Origin: Musa acuminata AAA Group
Lineage: Eukaryota > Streptophyta > Magnoliopsida > Zingiberales > Musaceae
Direction: 5' to 3'
Length of the DNA stretch: 64,000 nt
Assembly (NCBI RefSeq): GCF_036884655.1
Contig: NC_088354.1
Span: 17,617,001-17,681,000, forward strand
The notes beneath the pieces were generated by a model that was not told where the DNA came from, searched no databases, and saw only the letters and a program-made list of their open reading frames with translations. Below, piece after piece: positions 13,011-24,325 of the stretch. Position numbers and translations under genes: made by a program. Each line of letters opens with the position of its first letter. Position 1 is the first letter of the stretch.

Positions 13011-13390
13011 TGTTAGGACTCTAACTAGGAGAGTCCTAATTGAGAGGGACATTCATGTAAAACCTACCTAAGCCGACCCCTATTAAAGAGGTGAAGAGGC
13101 CGACTAGGATTAGGAGGTTGTTTCTTAGAGAAGAATTAGGAGTTGTAAAGGAATAGAAGTCCTATTAGGAGTTGGTTAGAAGTAGAGTCTTGAGTATGAG
13201 TCCTATTAGGGGTTAGGGTTTAGAAGCCCTATAAATAGCCATGTATTCCTCCTCTTTTCGTAGGCAATAGATGAATCTTTTCTGCAGCCTTTGAGTAGCA
13301 ACTTGGAAGGAGGAACCCCTATAGAGTTCCAAGGAGGCCGATCCCCTAAAGAGATCAACTCCAAGTTTAGAATCTGTAAGGGTTCTAACA
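13011..13390 (+). repeat. 5' LTR of gypsy element
   Basis: 380 bp, beginning TGTTAGGACT and ending GGTTCTAACA, with short inverted termini (TGTTAG/CTAACA). It is followed by the primer site. A TATA box is present. No partner 3' LTR is in the window. Confidence 0.88.
13230..13237 (+). promoter_or_regulatory. TATA box of gypsy LTR
   Basis: TATAAATA in the context CCCTATAAATAGCC, about 160 bp before the LTR end, the usual place for the U3/R boundary promoter. Confidence 0.6.
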
Positions 13391-14665
13391 CATGGTATCA
13401 GAGCAGTGTTCTTGGTATCTCTCTGCCCTTCCACAGCCATCCATCAGCCCTCCACAACCGTCCAAAGAAATTCTCACAATTACTTAAAAGATCGTCGTCA
13501 AATTCTGCCATCATCTCCACCATCACAAATCATCTTTTGATCCCCCCGTGAATTGCAACAGGTTCTGGTTTCCTACCTTACTGCTGCTGCAATTTAGTTA
13601 TCTTTATTCAAAAATCCAAAAAAAAATTGTTCCTATATTACTACATAAACTTTTCGTCGTAAGGTTTTCATCTCTACGACGAAAGATACATTGCAGAATT
13701 CCAGCCGCATAGCATAGTCTGTTTGATCTTCCTATTGTATTTTTTCTATCCAAATCTCTACGAAATTTTTATGACAGCTTTGACACTTTATAATAGCATA
13801 TTTTCCTTTAGTTTTATAAAAAAAATTCTTAATATAAACCATTGATCTTTTACGTCTAAACTATTATACTTGAAAATATGTACAGTAAAATTTCAGCCGT
13901 AGAGCACAGCTTGTTTAATCTTGCTACTATGTTTTTTCTGTCCAAATCTTTATAAAATTTTTATGATAGCTTTGAAACTTCCTAACAGTGGATTTCCCTT
14001 TGGTTTCGTCGAAAAATTCTCAATATAAACTACTGATCTTTTACGTCCAATCTGCTATACTTGAAAATCTGTGCTGCAGAAAATTTCAGCCATATATTGT
14101 TTCCTTAACCCATCTATTTACAATCTTTTTTGAATGAAATTTCTTATAAACTTCATAGATTATCTTAGCTTCCATCTAAGATTGATCTATTGAGGAATTT
14201 ATCTCTAAAAATGATTTTGTGTTGCTGTAAATTTTCATCATAAACTGCTGAAATTTTTCGACGAGAATTCTGCTATTGCAACTTGCACCAATTTCCTTGA
14301 TGTTATACTGCTAAAATTTTCTTGATTAAATTGGACATCCTTGCTGTCATATAAACTGAGATTTTACTATCAATTCCTTCCTTAAATTTCTCAAGTTTTT
14401 GGTAAAAATTTTATCGAGAAACCATTGTTTCTTCGACGATAATTCTGCTCTTACAAGACAACACATACCTGCAGCAATTTCCATTGATTTCTATCAAACC
14501 TTTGCTGCCATCTACCACAGATCTAAAACTTTCATTCACAGCCCTAAAACTCCACTAAACCACACCCTCAAACTGCACCCAAAATAGCCACAAAACAAGC
14601 CTAAACCGTAACCTACATCCACTAATCCACCAACCCTTTCGACCATCACTTCTCTCAACCTATAC
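13391..14665 (+). other. Gypsy untranslated leader
   Basis: It holds TGGTATCAGAGC at 13393-13404 (initiator-Met primer site) and then AT-rich non-coding sequence. Part of it is internally repeated: CTTTTACGTC and CTTGAAAAT-type motifs recur at about 13,850-13,880 and 14,038-14,065. Confidence 0.65.
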
Positions 14666-17204
14666 ATGCCTTTAACCCGACAACAAAAGAGAGATCTTAA
14701 CATCATAGATTTGGAGGCATATACTATGGCATCTAAGGAGGCAATCAATGCTAAATTCGAAGCCTTCGAGGCGCGAATGAAAGATAAGATTCAGACTCTC
14801 TTTACCGAACTCAGTTTGGGTCGACCACCAAGCCCGAAGAAATCACATCAAGGGGAGAGCTTTAACCAATCGCACCAAGCCCGAAGAGATAACTTCCAAG
14901 AGAGGGGAGGTTCTATGATCGATCCCAACTATCCACGCATGAGGGTAGACTTCCCTAGATGGGAAAAAGGAGACCCGATTGGTTGGATCTTGCGCGCGGA
15001 GCGATATTTTCGATACCACAAAACCGTGGACGCATCTATGGTAAAAATTACAGCTATACATCTTGAAGGGGATGTCATACAGTGGTTTGACTGGTTTGAA
15101 CACACTCATGGAGTCCTCTCATGGCGACAATTCAAAGAAGGACTGATGATCCGCTTCGAACCAACCGATTACGAGAACATTGACGGACAACTAGCAAAGA
15201 TCCGACAAACCTCCACCATTCAAGAGTACCAAACCAGGTTTGAAAGGTTATCTAATCAAACTCATGATTGGTCTAAAAAATAGCTATTGGGGACCTTCAT
15301 TGAGGGCTTGAAATTGGAGATCCGGGGAGAAGTTAAAGCATGACAACCGTACATGCTTATGGTAGCCATCTCTTTCGTACGATTTCAAGAGAAGCGATTG
15401 AACCATGAAGCCCGGAGGACTAGGGTTGCTCCCCAACCACCAATACCGAAGCCCTCAGCCCCCCCTACTATTAACCGAGTCCCTGCACCAAAAAGTTATG
15501 ACAAGAGAAGAACTTTGGGAGCGATCTGCAAAGGGGTTATATTGGCATTGCGACGAGCCATGAGCATCGCTGTAGTAAAGGGAGACTTCTTATGATTGAA
15601 CCAATAGAAGAAGATGTCATTGAACATCTAGAAGAGAGTCTTGAATATGAAGAAGAAGTTGCAGAAGAAGAGCCACAACCGACCGAAGTTATAGTACATG
15701 TACTAGCCGGCTACTCAAACCTACAAATGATGAAAGTTGGAGGCCTTCTCAAACAATAACCGATCACTGTTCTCATCGACACGAGCAGCACTAATAACTT
15801 CCTAAATAGTAAGGTTGATGTCTGGATAGCCTTTCCTATCGAGAATTGCAGTAGGTTTGACGTTAAGGTCGCCGACGGATGGATTTTGAAGTATGATCGT
15901 AGGCGCCCACGAGGGAAACTGTTGCTATAGGACCAAGAGATAATTGCATATTTCTTCCTCCCTCTTGATGATCATGAGGCCATGCTCAGAATTGAATAGT
16001 TGACGATATTAGTTGATATTTCCTGAAATTTTATGAAACTAATTATGAAATTTTACAGTAAGGGGAAATAGGTGATACTGCACGTGAAACGTGGGGGCGA
16101 CGTAATGACGATTTGCACACAACAAATGGAGAAGGTTTTGCATAAAGCATGCAACGGCTTTTTAGTACAATTTGAGCAACAAACTAAGGGAGAGCCAATA
16201 GAATTTGAAGATCCAAACCTACTTCCTTTGTTTACTGAATTTTTAGATATATTTGACGAATCGCATAACCTACCTCTTACCCGTCGGCATGATCATTATA
16301 TAACAATTCTTCCAGGCAAACCTCCAGCAAATACTCAGCCATATCAGTATCTACATCTCCAGAAGGATGAAATAGAAAGGATTGTAAAAGATATGCTCGA
16401 AACAGGAGTTATTCGGCCAAGTTGCAGCCTTTACTCTTCACTGGTGCTACTTGTATGCAAGAAGAACGAAACATGACGAATATGTGTTAATTACCGAGCT
16501 CTCAATAGCATAACTATCAAGTATAAATATCCTATTCCAGTAGTAGATGAATTGCTAGATGAAAGGGAGCATAAATCTTTACAAAGCTGGACCTTCGATC
16601 CGGGTATCATCAAATACGAGTGTGCGAAGAAGACATACCAAAAATCACATTTCGAACACACAACGACCACTACAAATTTTTGCTTTCTTCAAAAAAATGT
16701 AGAATATCTTGGGCATATCATATTAGAGGAAGGTGTGATGATGGACCCCTCCAAAATAGAAGTAATGCATAACTGGCCAACCCCGAGGAACATAAAATTA
16801 CTACATGGCTTTCTCGGTTTAACAAGCTATAACCATAAGTTCATGAAAAACTATGGAAAGATCAGTGCACCACACTCACTTCTTTACTGAAAAATGATAC
16901 CTTCTAATGGTCGGACATAGCCTCCACTACCTTCGACAAACTCAAGGCAGCCATGATGACGATGCCGGTGCTAGCGCTACTAGATTTTAGCCGACCCTTC
17001 ATCATTAAGGCTGATGTATCTAGAGTCAGAATTGGAGACGTTCTCATTTAAGATGGTTGACCACTCACATACACTAGCAAGGCATTATCTCCCTCCTATC
17101 AAAATATATCAACATATGATAAGGAGATGCTCGCCATTGTGCACGCAACAACGAGATGGAGATCGTACTTGATCGAGTGATGCTTTCAAATCAAGACCGG
17201 CCAT
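14666..17204 (+). pseudogene. gag-pol: Gypsy gag-pol relic, 5' part
   Basis: The frame opens at ATG 14666 (MPLTRQQKRDLN) and gives a retrotransposon gag: FPRWEKGDPIGWI-type motif, then FKEGLMIRF and EYQTRFERL. It stops at about 15281. Later parts are in shifted frames. A WHCDEPW knuckle remnant lies near 15,540. The protease motif at 15778-15798 reads DTSSTNN, so the catalytic DTG has become DTS. RT motifs run from 16,072 (YxYxHxQKDEIERIVKDML, then a VNYRALN-like segment) but the segment with the catalytic YxDD is deleted near 16,670. RT reads on from YLGHII (16,700) into RNase H (STYDKEMLAIVHA), up to the nested insertion at 17,205. Confidence 0.85.
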
Positions 17205-17209
17205 AAAAG
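17205..17209 (+). repeat. Target-site duplication AAAAG, left
   Basis: AAAAG directly precedes the 5' LTR of TR-GAG copy 2 and is repeated at 24321-24325 after its 3' LTR. Confidence 0.93.
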
Positions 17210-18820
17210 TGTTGAATCTCGTATTTTGATGATGAAACCACTTGATATGTGTTTATGATTTAAACTGCATTTTGAGCGATGCAGGTATATTCGATCAGGT
17301 TTAGACAGTTGACGCAGGAGGAATTGACGTTGCACCGGAAGAGATCACGTTAAGATATTGGATGGCTGAATGCTTCGGACGTCGGGCATCGGGCCAAGGA
17401 GAGCGAAATTGCGCCAAGGATATCAGGGTTGCGGAGGTCAACCGTCGATTGGGCAACAAGCCGCAAGAGAGGACGATGTACCGAAGAATCGAACGAAGCG
17501 CCAACCAATGACGTGCCGGGCAATAGAATGTCAATTCGCGTTGTAATAATTGTCTAGATCGGAGTTGAGTTTTGGTTTGTGTGTGCAGGATTAACTACGA
17601 TAACGATGAAGACATAAAGCGAAACAAAGTGCTGGAGTCAAGCGTGAAGGATTCATTGGGAGTTTGAGAGTTCGACGGAAGTTCGAAGGTTCGTCGGGAA
17701 TGCTGCCGCAACTAGCCGAGAATGAGTAGGGAGCTTGCCGAAGGGTTTTTCGGAAGCTCGCCGGAAGGTTCGTTGGAAGTTCGCGGAGCTCACCGAGAAA
17801 GATCGGAGCTTACCGAAGAAGCTCGTTGGAACTCGCCAAGATCAAATCGTGAAGTCTAGGAGCTTGCCGGGAGTCCGCAGAATGGTTTCCGAGAGTTTAT
17901 TAGAAGACCGTCGGAAGTTCGTCGGAAGCTCGCCGGAAGAAGTCTTGACTTACGAACTTTGTAATAGCTTAGAAAATATCTTTAAATTCATAGTTAGCAC
18001 GTTAATTAGGGTTAGGATTAGGTGTTAATCCTATAACCCAAGTAGGGGCCAATTGGGCCCGAGTTCGGACTGGTTTGGGCCAAGTTTGGAGCCCAACTAG
18101 TGAGCTGAATTGGCCTAGGCGGTGGCATCGCCCAGCACCCGAGAGCTGGGCGGTGGCACCGCTTGACTAGGTGGTGGCACCACCCAGCACTGTCAATGTC
18201 TGACAGTGACAGGCGGTGGCACCGCCAGCATCGGGAACCCAAAGAGAATTCAAATTTTAGAGCCCAAATTTGAATCCTCTTGAGGCCTATAAATACCCCT
18301 CAAATCTCAGCTGAGATTACAACTTTTTGAGCAGCAATTGTTTGAGAGAAAGGTCTTAGAAAAGTCTTTGCTAGTCTTGTTTTCAATTTGCTAGTGTTCA
18401 CCTCCTTCTTTCTTGCTGAAAATCTGTAAGAGAGTGAACCGCTTGTAAAAAGTTGTAAGAGGGGTATTTGCCCTTCCATTTCAAGAGATTTGCTAGTGGA
18501 AGGTGGGAGCCTCATCGAAGAGGGGCCTCGCAAGTGGATGTAGGTCATTTGACCGAACCACTGTAAAATCGACGTGATTTCTGGTTTGCATTTACTTATT
18601 GTCATTTACATTACTGCAAACCATTTGCACTTTAATGCTCTACTTCTTCGTCTCCATCTTACTTATCTCTTCAAGTTAAAACGCAATCGAAACGGTTTCA
18701 AACGAAAACGTTACTTTTATCATACGAAGTTTTCGAAAGTGTTTAAATCGTCAAAAGTTTATCACACTTTACCGCTGCACTAATTCACCCCCCCCTCTTA
18801 GTGCCGCTCCGATCCTAACA
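17210..18820 (+). repeat. 5' LTR of TR-GAG copy 2
   Basis: 1,611 bp, TGTTGAATCT...GATCCTAACA. It holds U3 repeats of GGAAGNTCGNCGG type (about 17,690-17,940), GC palindromes (18,115-18,235), a TATA box and a C-run of 8 near the end. Confidence 0.93.
18288..18295 (+). promoter_or_regulatory. TATA box, 5' LTR of TR-GAG copy 2
   Basis: TATAAATA in GGCCTATAAATACCCC, just downstream of the palindromic block. The same context recurs at 23781-23788, 28936-28943 and 34948-34955. Confidence 0.7.
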
Positions 18821-18822
18821 AT

Positions 18823-18834
18823 TGGTATCAGAGC
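18823..18834 (+). promoter_or_regulatory. Primer-binding site, copy 2
   Basis: TGGTATCAGAGC, two bases after the LTR end; matches initiator tRNA-Met. Confidence 0.88.
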
Positions 18835-18870
18835 AACGTTTTTCTACCTTGGTTTAACACCCAAATAGAA

Positions 18871-19803
18871 ATGGCTCTTTACGGCTTTCAAGAGGGTCAC
18901 TCTCTCATTTGTCCTCCATTTTTCAATGGGACGGACTACACTTATTGGAAAACTCGAATGAGAGTTTTCTTACTTTCTTTGGATTTGAATTTATGGCACA
19001 TAGTCGAAAATGGATTTGAAATGTCTTCTCTTCCAATGAACCAATGGAATGATTTGGAGAAGAAGATGTTTTCTTTAAACGCAAAGGCTATGAATGCCTT
19101 ATTTTGCGCTTTGGACAAAAATGAGTTCAATCGGGTTTTTTTATGCGAAACGGCTTTCGACATATGGCACACTCTTGAAATCACACACGAAGGCACTTCT
19201 AGAGTTAAAGATTCGAAAATCAACATTTTAATGCATGATTTCGAGCTTTTTCAAATGAAGCCGAGCGAAACCATTGTTGACATGTACACCCATTTCACGG
19301 ATGTCGTCAATGGTCTACAAGCTCTTGGCAAATGTTTCTCAAATTTTGAACTTGTTAGTAAAGTTTTACGATCACTTTCTAAAGCTTGGGAATCAAAAGT
19401 AACGGCAATACAAGAAACAAAAGATTTAAATATTTTTCCACTTAAAGAACTAATTGGTTCATTGATGACATATGAAATGGTTCACAATACACATGATGAA
19501 CAAAATCACCTTCCAAAGAACAGGAAGGATTTGGAACTCCAGACAAATGAATACCACTTGAACGATGACTCAAGTGATGAGGACAATGTTGAACTTGAAC
19601 TTCGAACACTAAATCTTAATAAGTTTATTAAACAAAAATCTAAAATAAACAATGAACTTGAACGGAGGAAGAGGCCAAAGAAGAGGAAGGCAACCAAGGA
19701 TGAATCAAAAACTTCTAAAGGTGAAACGGCAAATTGGGCTTTGACGGGCTTCGGCTACAAGGTAAGTAACTCAACTCTCTTGAATTATTTTGAAATTACT
19801 TGA
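18871..19803 (+). CDS. gag: Gag protein of TR-GAG copy 2
   Basis: An intact 310-aa reading frame starting at the first ATG after the primer site (MALYGFQEGH). Residues 17-30 hold [14 protein letters not shown], the N-terminal motif of copia-type gag. About residues 70-200 form the UBN2 region ([53 protein letters not shown]). The remainder is charged. Known UBN2 gags usually go on to a CCHC knuckle; none is present here. Near the end, ACAAG|GTAAGT (donor at 19761/19762) is a consensus 5' splice site, and readthrough ends LNYFEIT. The expected role is particle assembly and RNA binding for an element that borrows pol proteins, which is inferred. Confidence 0.92.
   Translation: MALYGFQEGHSLICPPFFNGTDYTYWKTRMRVFLLSLDLNLWHIVENGFEMSSLPMNQWNDLEKKMFSLNAKAMNALFCALDKNEFNRVFLCETAFDIWHTLEITHEGTSRVKDSKINILMHDFELFQMKPSETIVDMYTHFTDVVNGLQALGKCFSNFELVSKVLRSLSKAWESKVTAIQETKDLNIFPLKELIGSLMTYEMVHNTHDEQNHLPKNRKDLELQTNEYHLNDDSSDEDNVELELRTLNLNKFIKQKSKINNELERRKRPKKRKATKDESKTSKGETANWALTGFGYKVSNSTLLNYFEIT
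19761..19767 (+). promoter_or_regulatory. Candidate splice donor at end of gag
   Basis: AAG|GTAAGT context, 14 codons before the readthrough stop. The equivalent position in copies 1, 3 and 4 also has GAG|GTAA. Use in vivo is not shown. Confidence 0.5.
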
Positions 19804-21590
19804 TGTTTTCCATGATGCATTTTCTCTTTTCTTTTGAATAATTATTTTTCTTGAAAATTGTATGTTTTATGTTAATAAAATAAAATGTTAGATTTAAATA
19901 ATTATATATATGTGCTTGAGAAGCAAGAATGTGTATTTTGATGATTTCCATATTAACCTTCAATGATGGTGCATGGTTTTTATATGGAAGGCTTGATGAT
20001 TTTTTTTTAAACATTGTCTTTGGTTTTCAAACATGATGTATGTTTTTGACATAAGAACAAAACTTGAGCATGCTAATATAAAGTCAATCACATAAATTAA
20101 AACTAAAGAAGTTTTAGTTATCTATAAGAATCATTCAAAATTATGTTCAATGAAACCATTGCATAATGATGTAATGAAAATATTAAACATTTTGAAACCA
20201 TGTTTTAGTGTCATACATAATGATCATGCTTGATAAATTTCGAAATTATGCATATGAATCTTGTGATTTATGGATTATTGATTTTTACCATAATGAAAGT
20301 GCCTTATTAATCTTTGTTGTAATAAATCTTACACTTTCGGTTTTAAACATTATACATGTTTTTATTTGGTATAAGTGAAATAAAATCATATGAATTGAAA
20401 CAACTAAAAAGAGGAAAATATTTTTTCCTTGAAAAATTATTTTTCTCTATCCTATTGATCTTGATTTTTATTATGATAAATCTATGTATACCATTTTGAA
20501 TCTCTTGAAAGTAATGTTGATATTTTGATGATTTAAATTTGAAATGAGTTTTATCAAAATCATGATATTGATTTCTTGGAATAACATGAGATTACCTTAT
20601 ATGATCATTTTGATTCATGGAATTTTGGATTCATGACTTGGTCTTACATTTGTTTATGAGATGGTTGAAATATTTGTACGTTTGAATTCTTCCCTTCTCC
20701 TTTCAATTTATGCATGTTATATGTTAAAGATTTAAAACCATGTTTTGGTATCATGCATATCTAAGAAATATTGATGTGACAAATTGAATAAGTTGAAAAT
20801 GAATGATGATTTTTCTCTTGAATATAACTTATGATATTTTTTATATAAATCATCATTTTGATTTCTCGACATTCGATACATGAGATTTTATTATAAATCA
20901 AAATTTCTCATTAATCGATCTTCTACGGTTTTACTTGATATTCTCTTGAGAGGAGATTTTCTAAATGAATCATGATTTTTCCTTGTGAGTTCTTGGAGTT
21001 ATTACTTGATTTTTCTTTTAAAACAAGATCTCTTCTTTGTACTCCTATAATTTTTCTTGATATTTTATTTAAAGAAGATATTTACTATATGAATCATGTC
21101 TTTTGGTATTCAAATGATTTTATCCTTCATGACATGATTTCTTTGTATTTATGGCTTGCATGACTTGAAATGTTTTGGTATAATGCATGCAATGATGAAA
21201 TATTTATAAAGTTAAAATGATGTATGCAATATTTATGATAATGATGTACATGATGTATTTATTGCATATGATGTGTATCATGAATGCTTTAAATGATGAA
21301 TGTTTGGTATCATGATCAACATGTTGATAAATGCTTAAAAATTTTAATGTTTGAGTATCATGTATGATATGCTTATTAATGATGATTGATTTATTTTTCG
21401 GTATCGTGCATGAAAAATAAGGTTATTGAAATTGTGTATGTTTTAATTTGAATATATAATGATGCACAAATAAGAATGATACTTACCTTTGTCATAATTT
21501 GAAAATTGATATAAGGGTCTTCCCTTCTTTTTGACAATGATAAAGGGGAAGCAAGAATTTCTAGCATAGACATCATGAAAAGAGGCAAAC
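19804..21590 (+). other. AT-rich non-coding interior of copy 2
   Basis: No coding frame of substance and no protease, integrase or RT motif. The sequence is dominated by ATGATTT/ATCATG-rich stretches that match copies 1 and 3. Confidence 0.8.
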
Positions 21591-22360
21591 TAACTAGCTT
21601 GCACAATTCAAGATGAAAGCAAAAATTACACTTCTCAAAAGAGAAGATGCAAATGTAACATTTGCCAAATTGTTTGCTTGCCTCATGTAAAACATTATCT
21701 CTTGCTAGTTTGGCATTTTTGCTAGCTTGTATGTTGCAAAACTTGATCACTTTTTCAAACATTTTGCTAGCTTACACTTTGCAAAGAAAGCAAAAATGAC
21801 ACTTCTAGAAGAAAGAGCTTGTTATTTTGAACATCACAAGTTTGCCTATCTTAAGAAACAAAAATTACAAAAGTGCTATCTTGCCTATCTCAAGAAGCAA
21901 AACTTGCAACTTGCACATTGCAATAGGAAGCAAGAATTATGAGCTTACACAAGAAAGCTATCTTGCATTTGCTTTCGAAATTTTTGCTAGCTTGTATATT
22001 GTGAAACTTAAATATCGTAAAAATTGCTAGCTTGTAGTCTAAAGAGAAGCAAAAAGTTGCTATCTCAAAAGAAGCAAATGTGTTATCTTTCCTATCTTAA
22101 GAGTCAAAAATGCTAACTTGCACATCTAGCAAAACTTGACAAATTTGCATATTTCAAGAAGCAAGAGTTGCTTTCTTGAACATCTCAATATTGCTAGCTT
22201 GCATGATGTAGAACTTACTATCTTGAACATTACCAAAAGTGCTATCTTGTATGCCGTAAAACTTGCATATCTAAAACCTGATAGCTTGAATGTCCTAAGC
22301 ATGATGCATTACTTGCTAAATTTTCTAGCTTCAAAACTGCATGATGATAAAACTTAATAT
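21590..22360 (+). repeat. Degenerate GCTAGCTTGCA repeat array, copy 2
   Basis: Irregular repeats of TTGCTAGCTTG, CTTGCCTATCT and CAAGAAGCAA. The spacing is irregular, so it is not a simple satellite. Confidence 0.7.
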
Positions 22361-22558
22361 TATGTTTTTCATGCAATGAGTTGAACTTATATTACAAACA
22401 CAAAGAATAGTTGTACTTCTCCTTTTTGTTGATGACAAAGGGGGAGAAGTATGTTGATGACATGATATGCATAAGTTTATGCATATGTTCATGATGATGT
22501 GTTGCAAGTATTCATGATGAATATTGAAATGACTTGAATTCAGTTTGAATTCAAGGTT

Positions 22559-22620
22559 CTATCAATATGGCATATTGATAGGGGGAGTTTGTTTAAACTC
22601 CGGGAGTTAAGGTTAACTCC
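22559..22620 (+). repeat. Triple inverted-repeat module, copy 2
   Basis: Three consecutive hairpins: CTATCAATAT/ATATTGATAG, GGAGTTT/AAACTCC and GGAGTTAA/TTAACTCC, ending 38 bp before the 3' LTR. The second includes a GGGGGAG purine tract. Confidence 0.85.
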
Positions 22621-22643
22621 GTCATCAAGGGGTTGTCATCATA

Positions 22644-22658
22644 AAAAAAGGGGGAGAT
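22644..22658 (+). promoter_or_regulatory. Polypurine tract of copy 2
   Basis: AAAAAAGGGGGAGAT-type tract immediately before the 3' LTR. Confidence 0.8.
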
Positions 22659-24320
22659 TGTTGAATCTCGTATTTTGATGATGAAACCACTTGATATGTG
22701 TTTATGATTTAAACTGCATTTTGAGCGATGCAGGTCTACTCGATCAGGTTTAGACAGTTGACGCAGGAGGAATTGACGTTGCGCCGGAAGAGATCACTTC
22801 AGGATATTGGATGGCTGAATGCTTCGGACGTCGGGCATCGGGCCGAGGAGAGCGAAATTGTGCCAAGGATATCGGGGTTGCAGAGGTCAATCGCCGATTG
22901 GGCAACAAGCCGTAAGAGAGGACGATGCACCGAAGAATCGGACGAAGCGCCAACCAATGACGTGCTGGGCAACAGAATGTCAATTTGCGTTGTAATAATT
23001 GTTTAGATCGGAGTTGAGTTTTGGTTTGTGTGTGCAGGATTAACTATGATAACGATGAAGACATAAAGCGAAACAAAGTGCTGGAGTCAAGCACGAAGGA
23101 TTCGTTGGGAGTTCGAGAGTTCGACAGAAGTCCGAAGGTTCGTCGGGAATGCTGCCGGAACTAGCCGAGAATGAGTAGGGAGCTTGCCGAAGGGTTTTTC
23201 GGAAGCTCGCCGGAAGGTTCGTTGGAAGTTCACGGAGCTCACCGAGAAAGATTGGAGCTTACCGAAGAAGCTCGTTGGAACTCGCCAAGATCAAATCGTG
23301 AAGTCTAGGAGCTTGCTGGGAGTCCGCAGAATGGTTTCCGAGAGTTTATCGGAAGACCGTCGGAAGTTCGTCGGAAGCTCGCCGGAAGAAGTCTTGACTT
23401 ACGGACTTTGTAATAGCTTAGAAAATATCTTTAAAATTGTAGTTAGCATGTTAATTAGGGTTAGGATTAGGTGTTAATCCTATAACCCAAGTAGGGGCCA
23501 ATTGGGCCCGAGTTCGGACTGGTTTGGGCCAAGTTTGGAGCCCAACCAGTGAGCTGAATTGGCCTAGGCGGTGCCACCGCCTAGGCTGGGCGATGGCATC
23601 GCCCAGCACTCGAGAGCTGGGCGGTGGCACCGCTTGACTGGGCGGTGGCACTGCCTAGCACTGTCAATGTTTGATAGTGACAAGCGGTGGCACCGCCACT
23701 GATAGGCGGTGGCACCGCCAGCATCGGGAACCCAATGAGAATTCAAATTTTGGAGCCCAAATTTGAATCCTCTTGAGGCCTATAAATACCCCTCAAATCT
23801 CAGCTGAGATTACAACTTTTTGAGCAGCAATTGTTTGAGAGAAAGGTCTTAGAAAAGTCTTTGCTAGTCTTGTTTTCAATTTGCTAGTGTTCACCTCCTT
23901 CTTTCTTGCTGAAAATCTGTAAGAGAGTGAACCGCTTATAAAAAGTTGTAAGAGGGGTATTTGCCCTTCCATTTCAAGAGATTTGCTAGTGGAAGGTGGG
24001 AGCCTCATCGAAGAGGGGCCTCGCAAGTGGATGTAGGTCATTTGACCGAACCACTGTAAAATCGACGTGATTTCTGGTTTGCATTTACTTATTGTCATTT
24101 ACATTACTGCAAACCATTTGCACTTTAATGCTCTACTTCTTTGTCTCCATCTTACTTATCTCTTCAAGTTAAAACGCAATCGAAACGGTTTCAAACGAAA
24201 ACGTTACTTTTATCGTACGAAGTTTTCGAAAGTGTTTAAATCGTCAAAAGTTTATCACACTTTACCGCTGCACTAATTCACCCCCCCCCCCCCCCTCTTA
24301 GTGCTGCTCCGATCCTAACA
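22659..24320 (+). repeat. 3' LTR of TR-GAG copy 2
   Basis: 1,662 bp and nearly identical to 17210-18820. Visible differences include an extra palindrome unit around 23,570-23,710 and a C-run of 15 (24281-24295) against 8 in the 5' LTR. TATA box at 23781-23788. Confidence 0.93.
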
Positions 24321-24325
24321 AAAAG
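24321..24325 (+). repeat. Target-site duplication AAAAG, right
   Basis: Matches 17205-17209. Confidence 0.93.

Larger units (their letters stand above)
17210..24320 (+). mobile_element. TR-GAG-like LTR retrotransposon, copy 2
   Basis: A complete 7.1-kb element: LTRs 17210-18820 and 22659-24320, primer site 18823-18834, gag 18871-19803, about 2.85 kb of non-coding AT-rich interior, and a polypurine tract before the 3' LTR. It is flanked by the perfect 5-bp duplication AAAAG. It lies in the RNase H region of the gypsy element, which reads GHKS before and LKYF after the insertion. No pol domain is encoded. Confidence 0.95.

Noticed and set aside
13393..13404. TGGTATCAGAGC motifs as possible tRNA genes
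   Set aside because: They are retrotransposon primer-binding sites next to LTR ends; no tRNA cloverleaf surrounds them.
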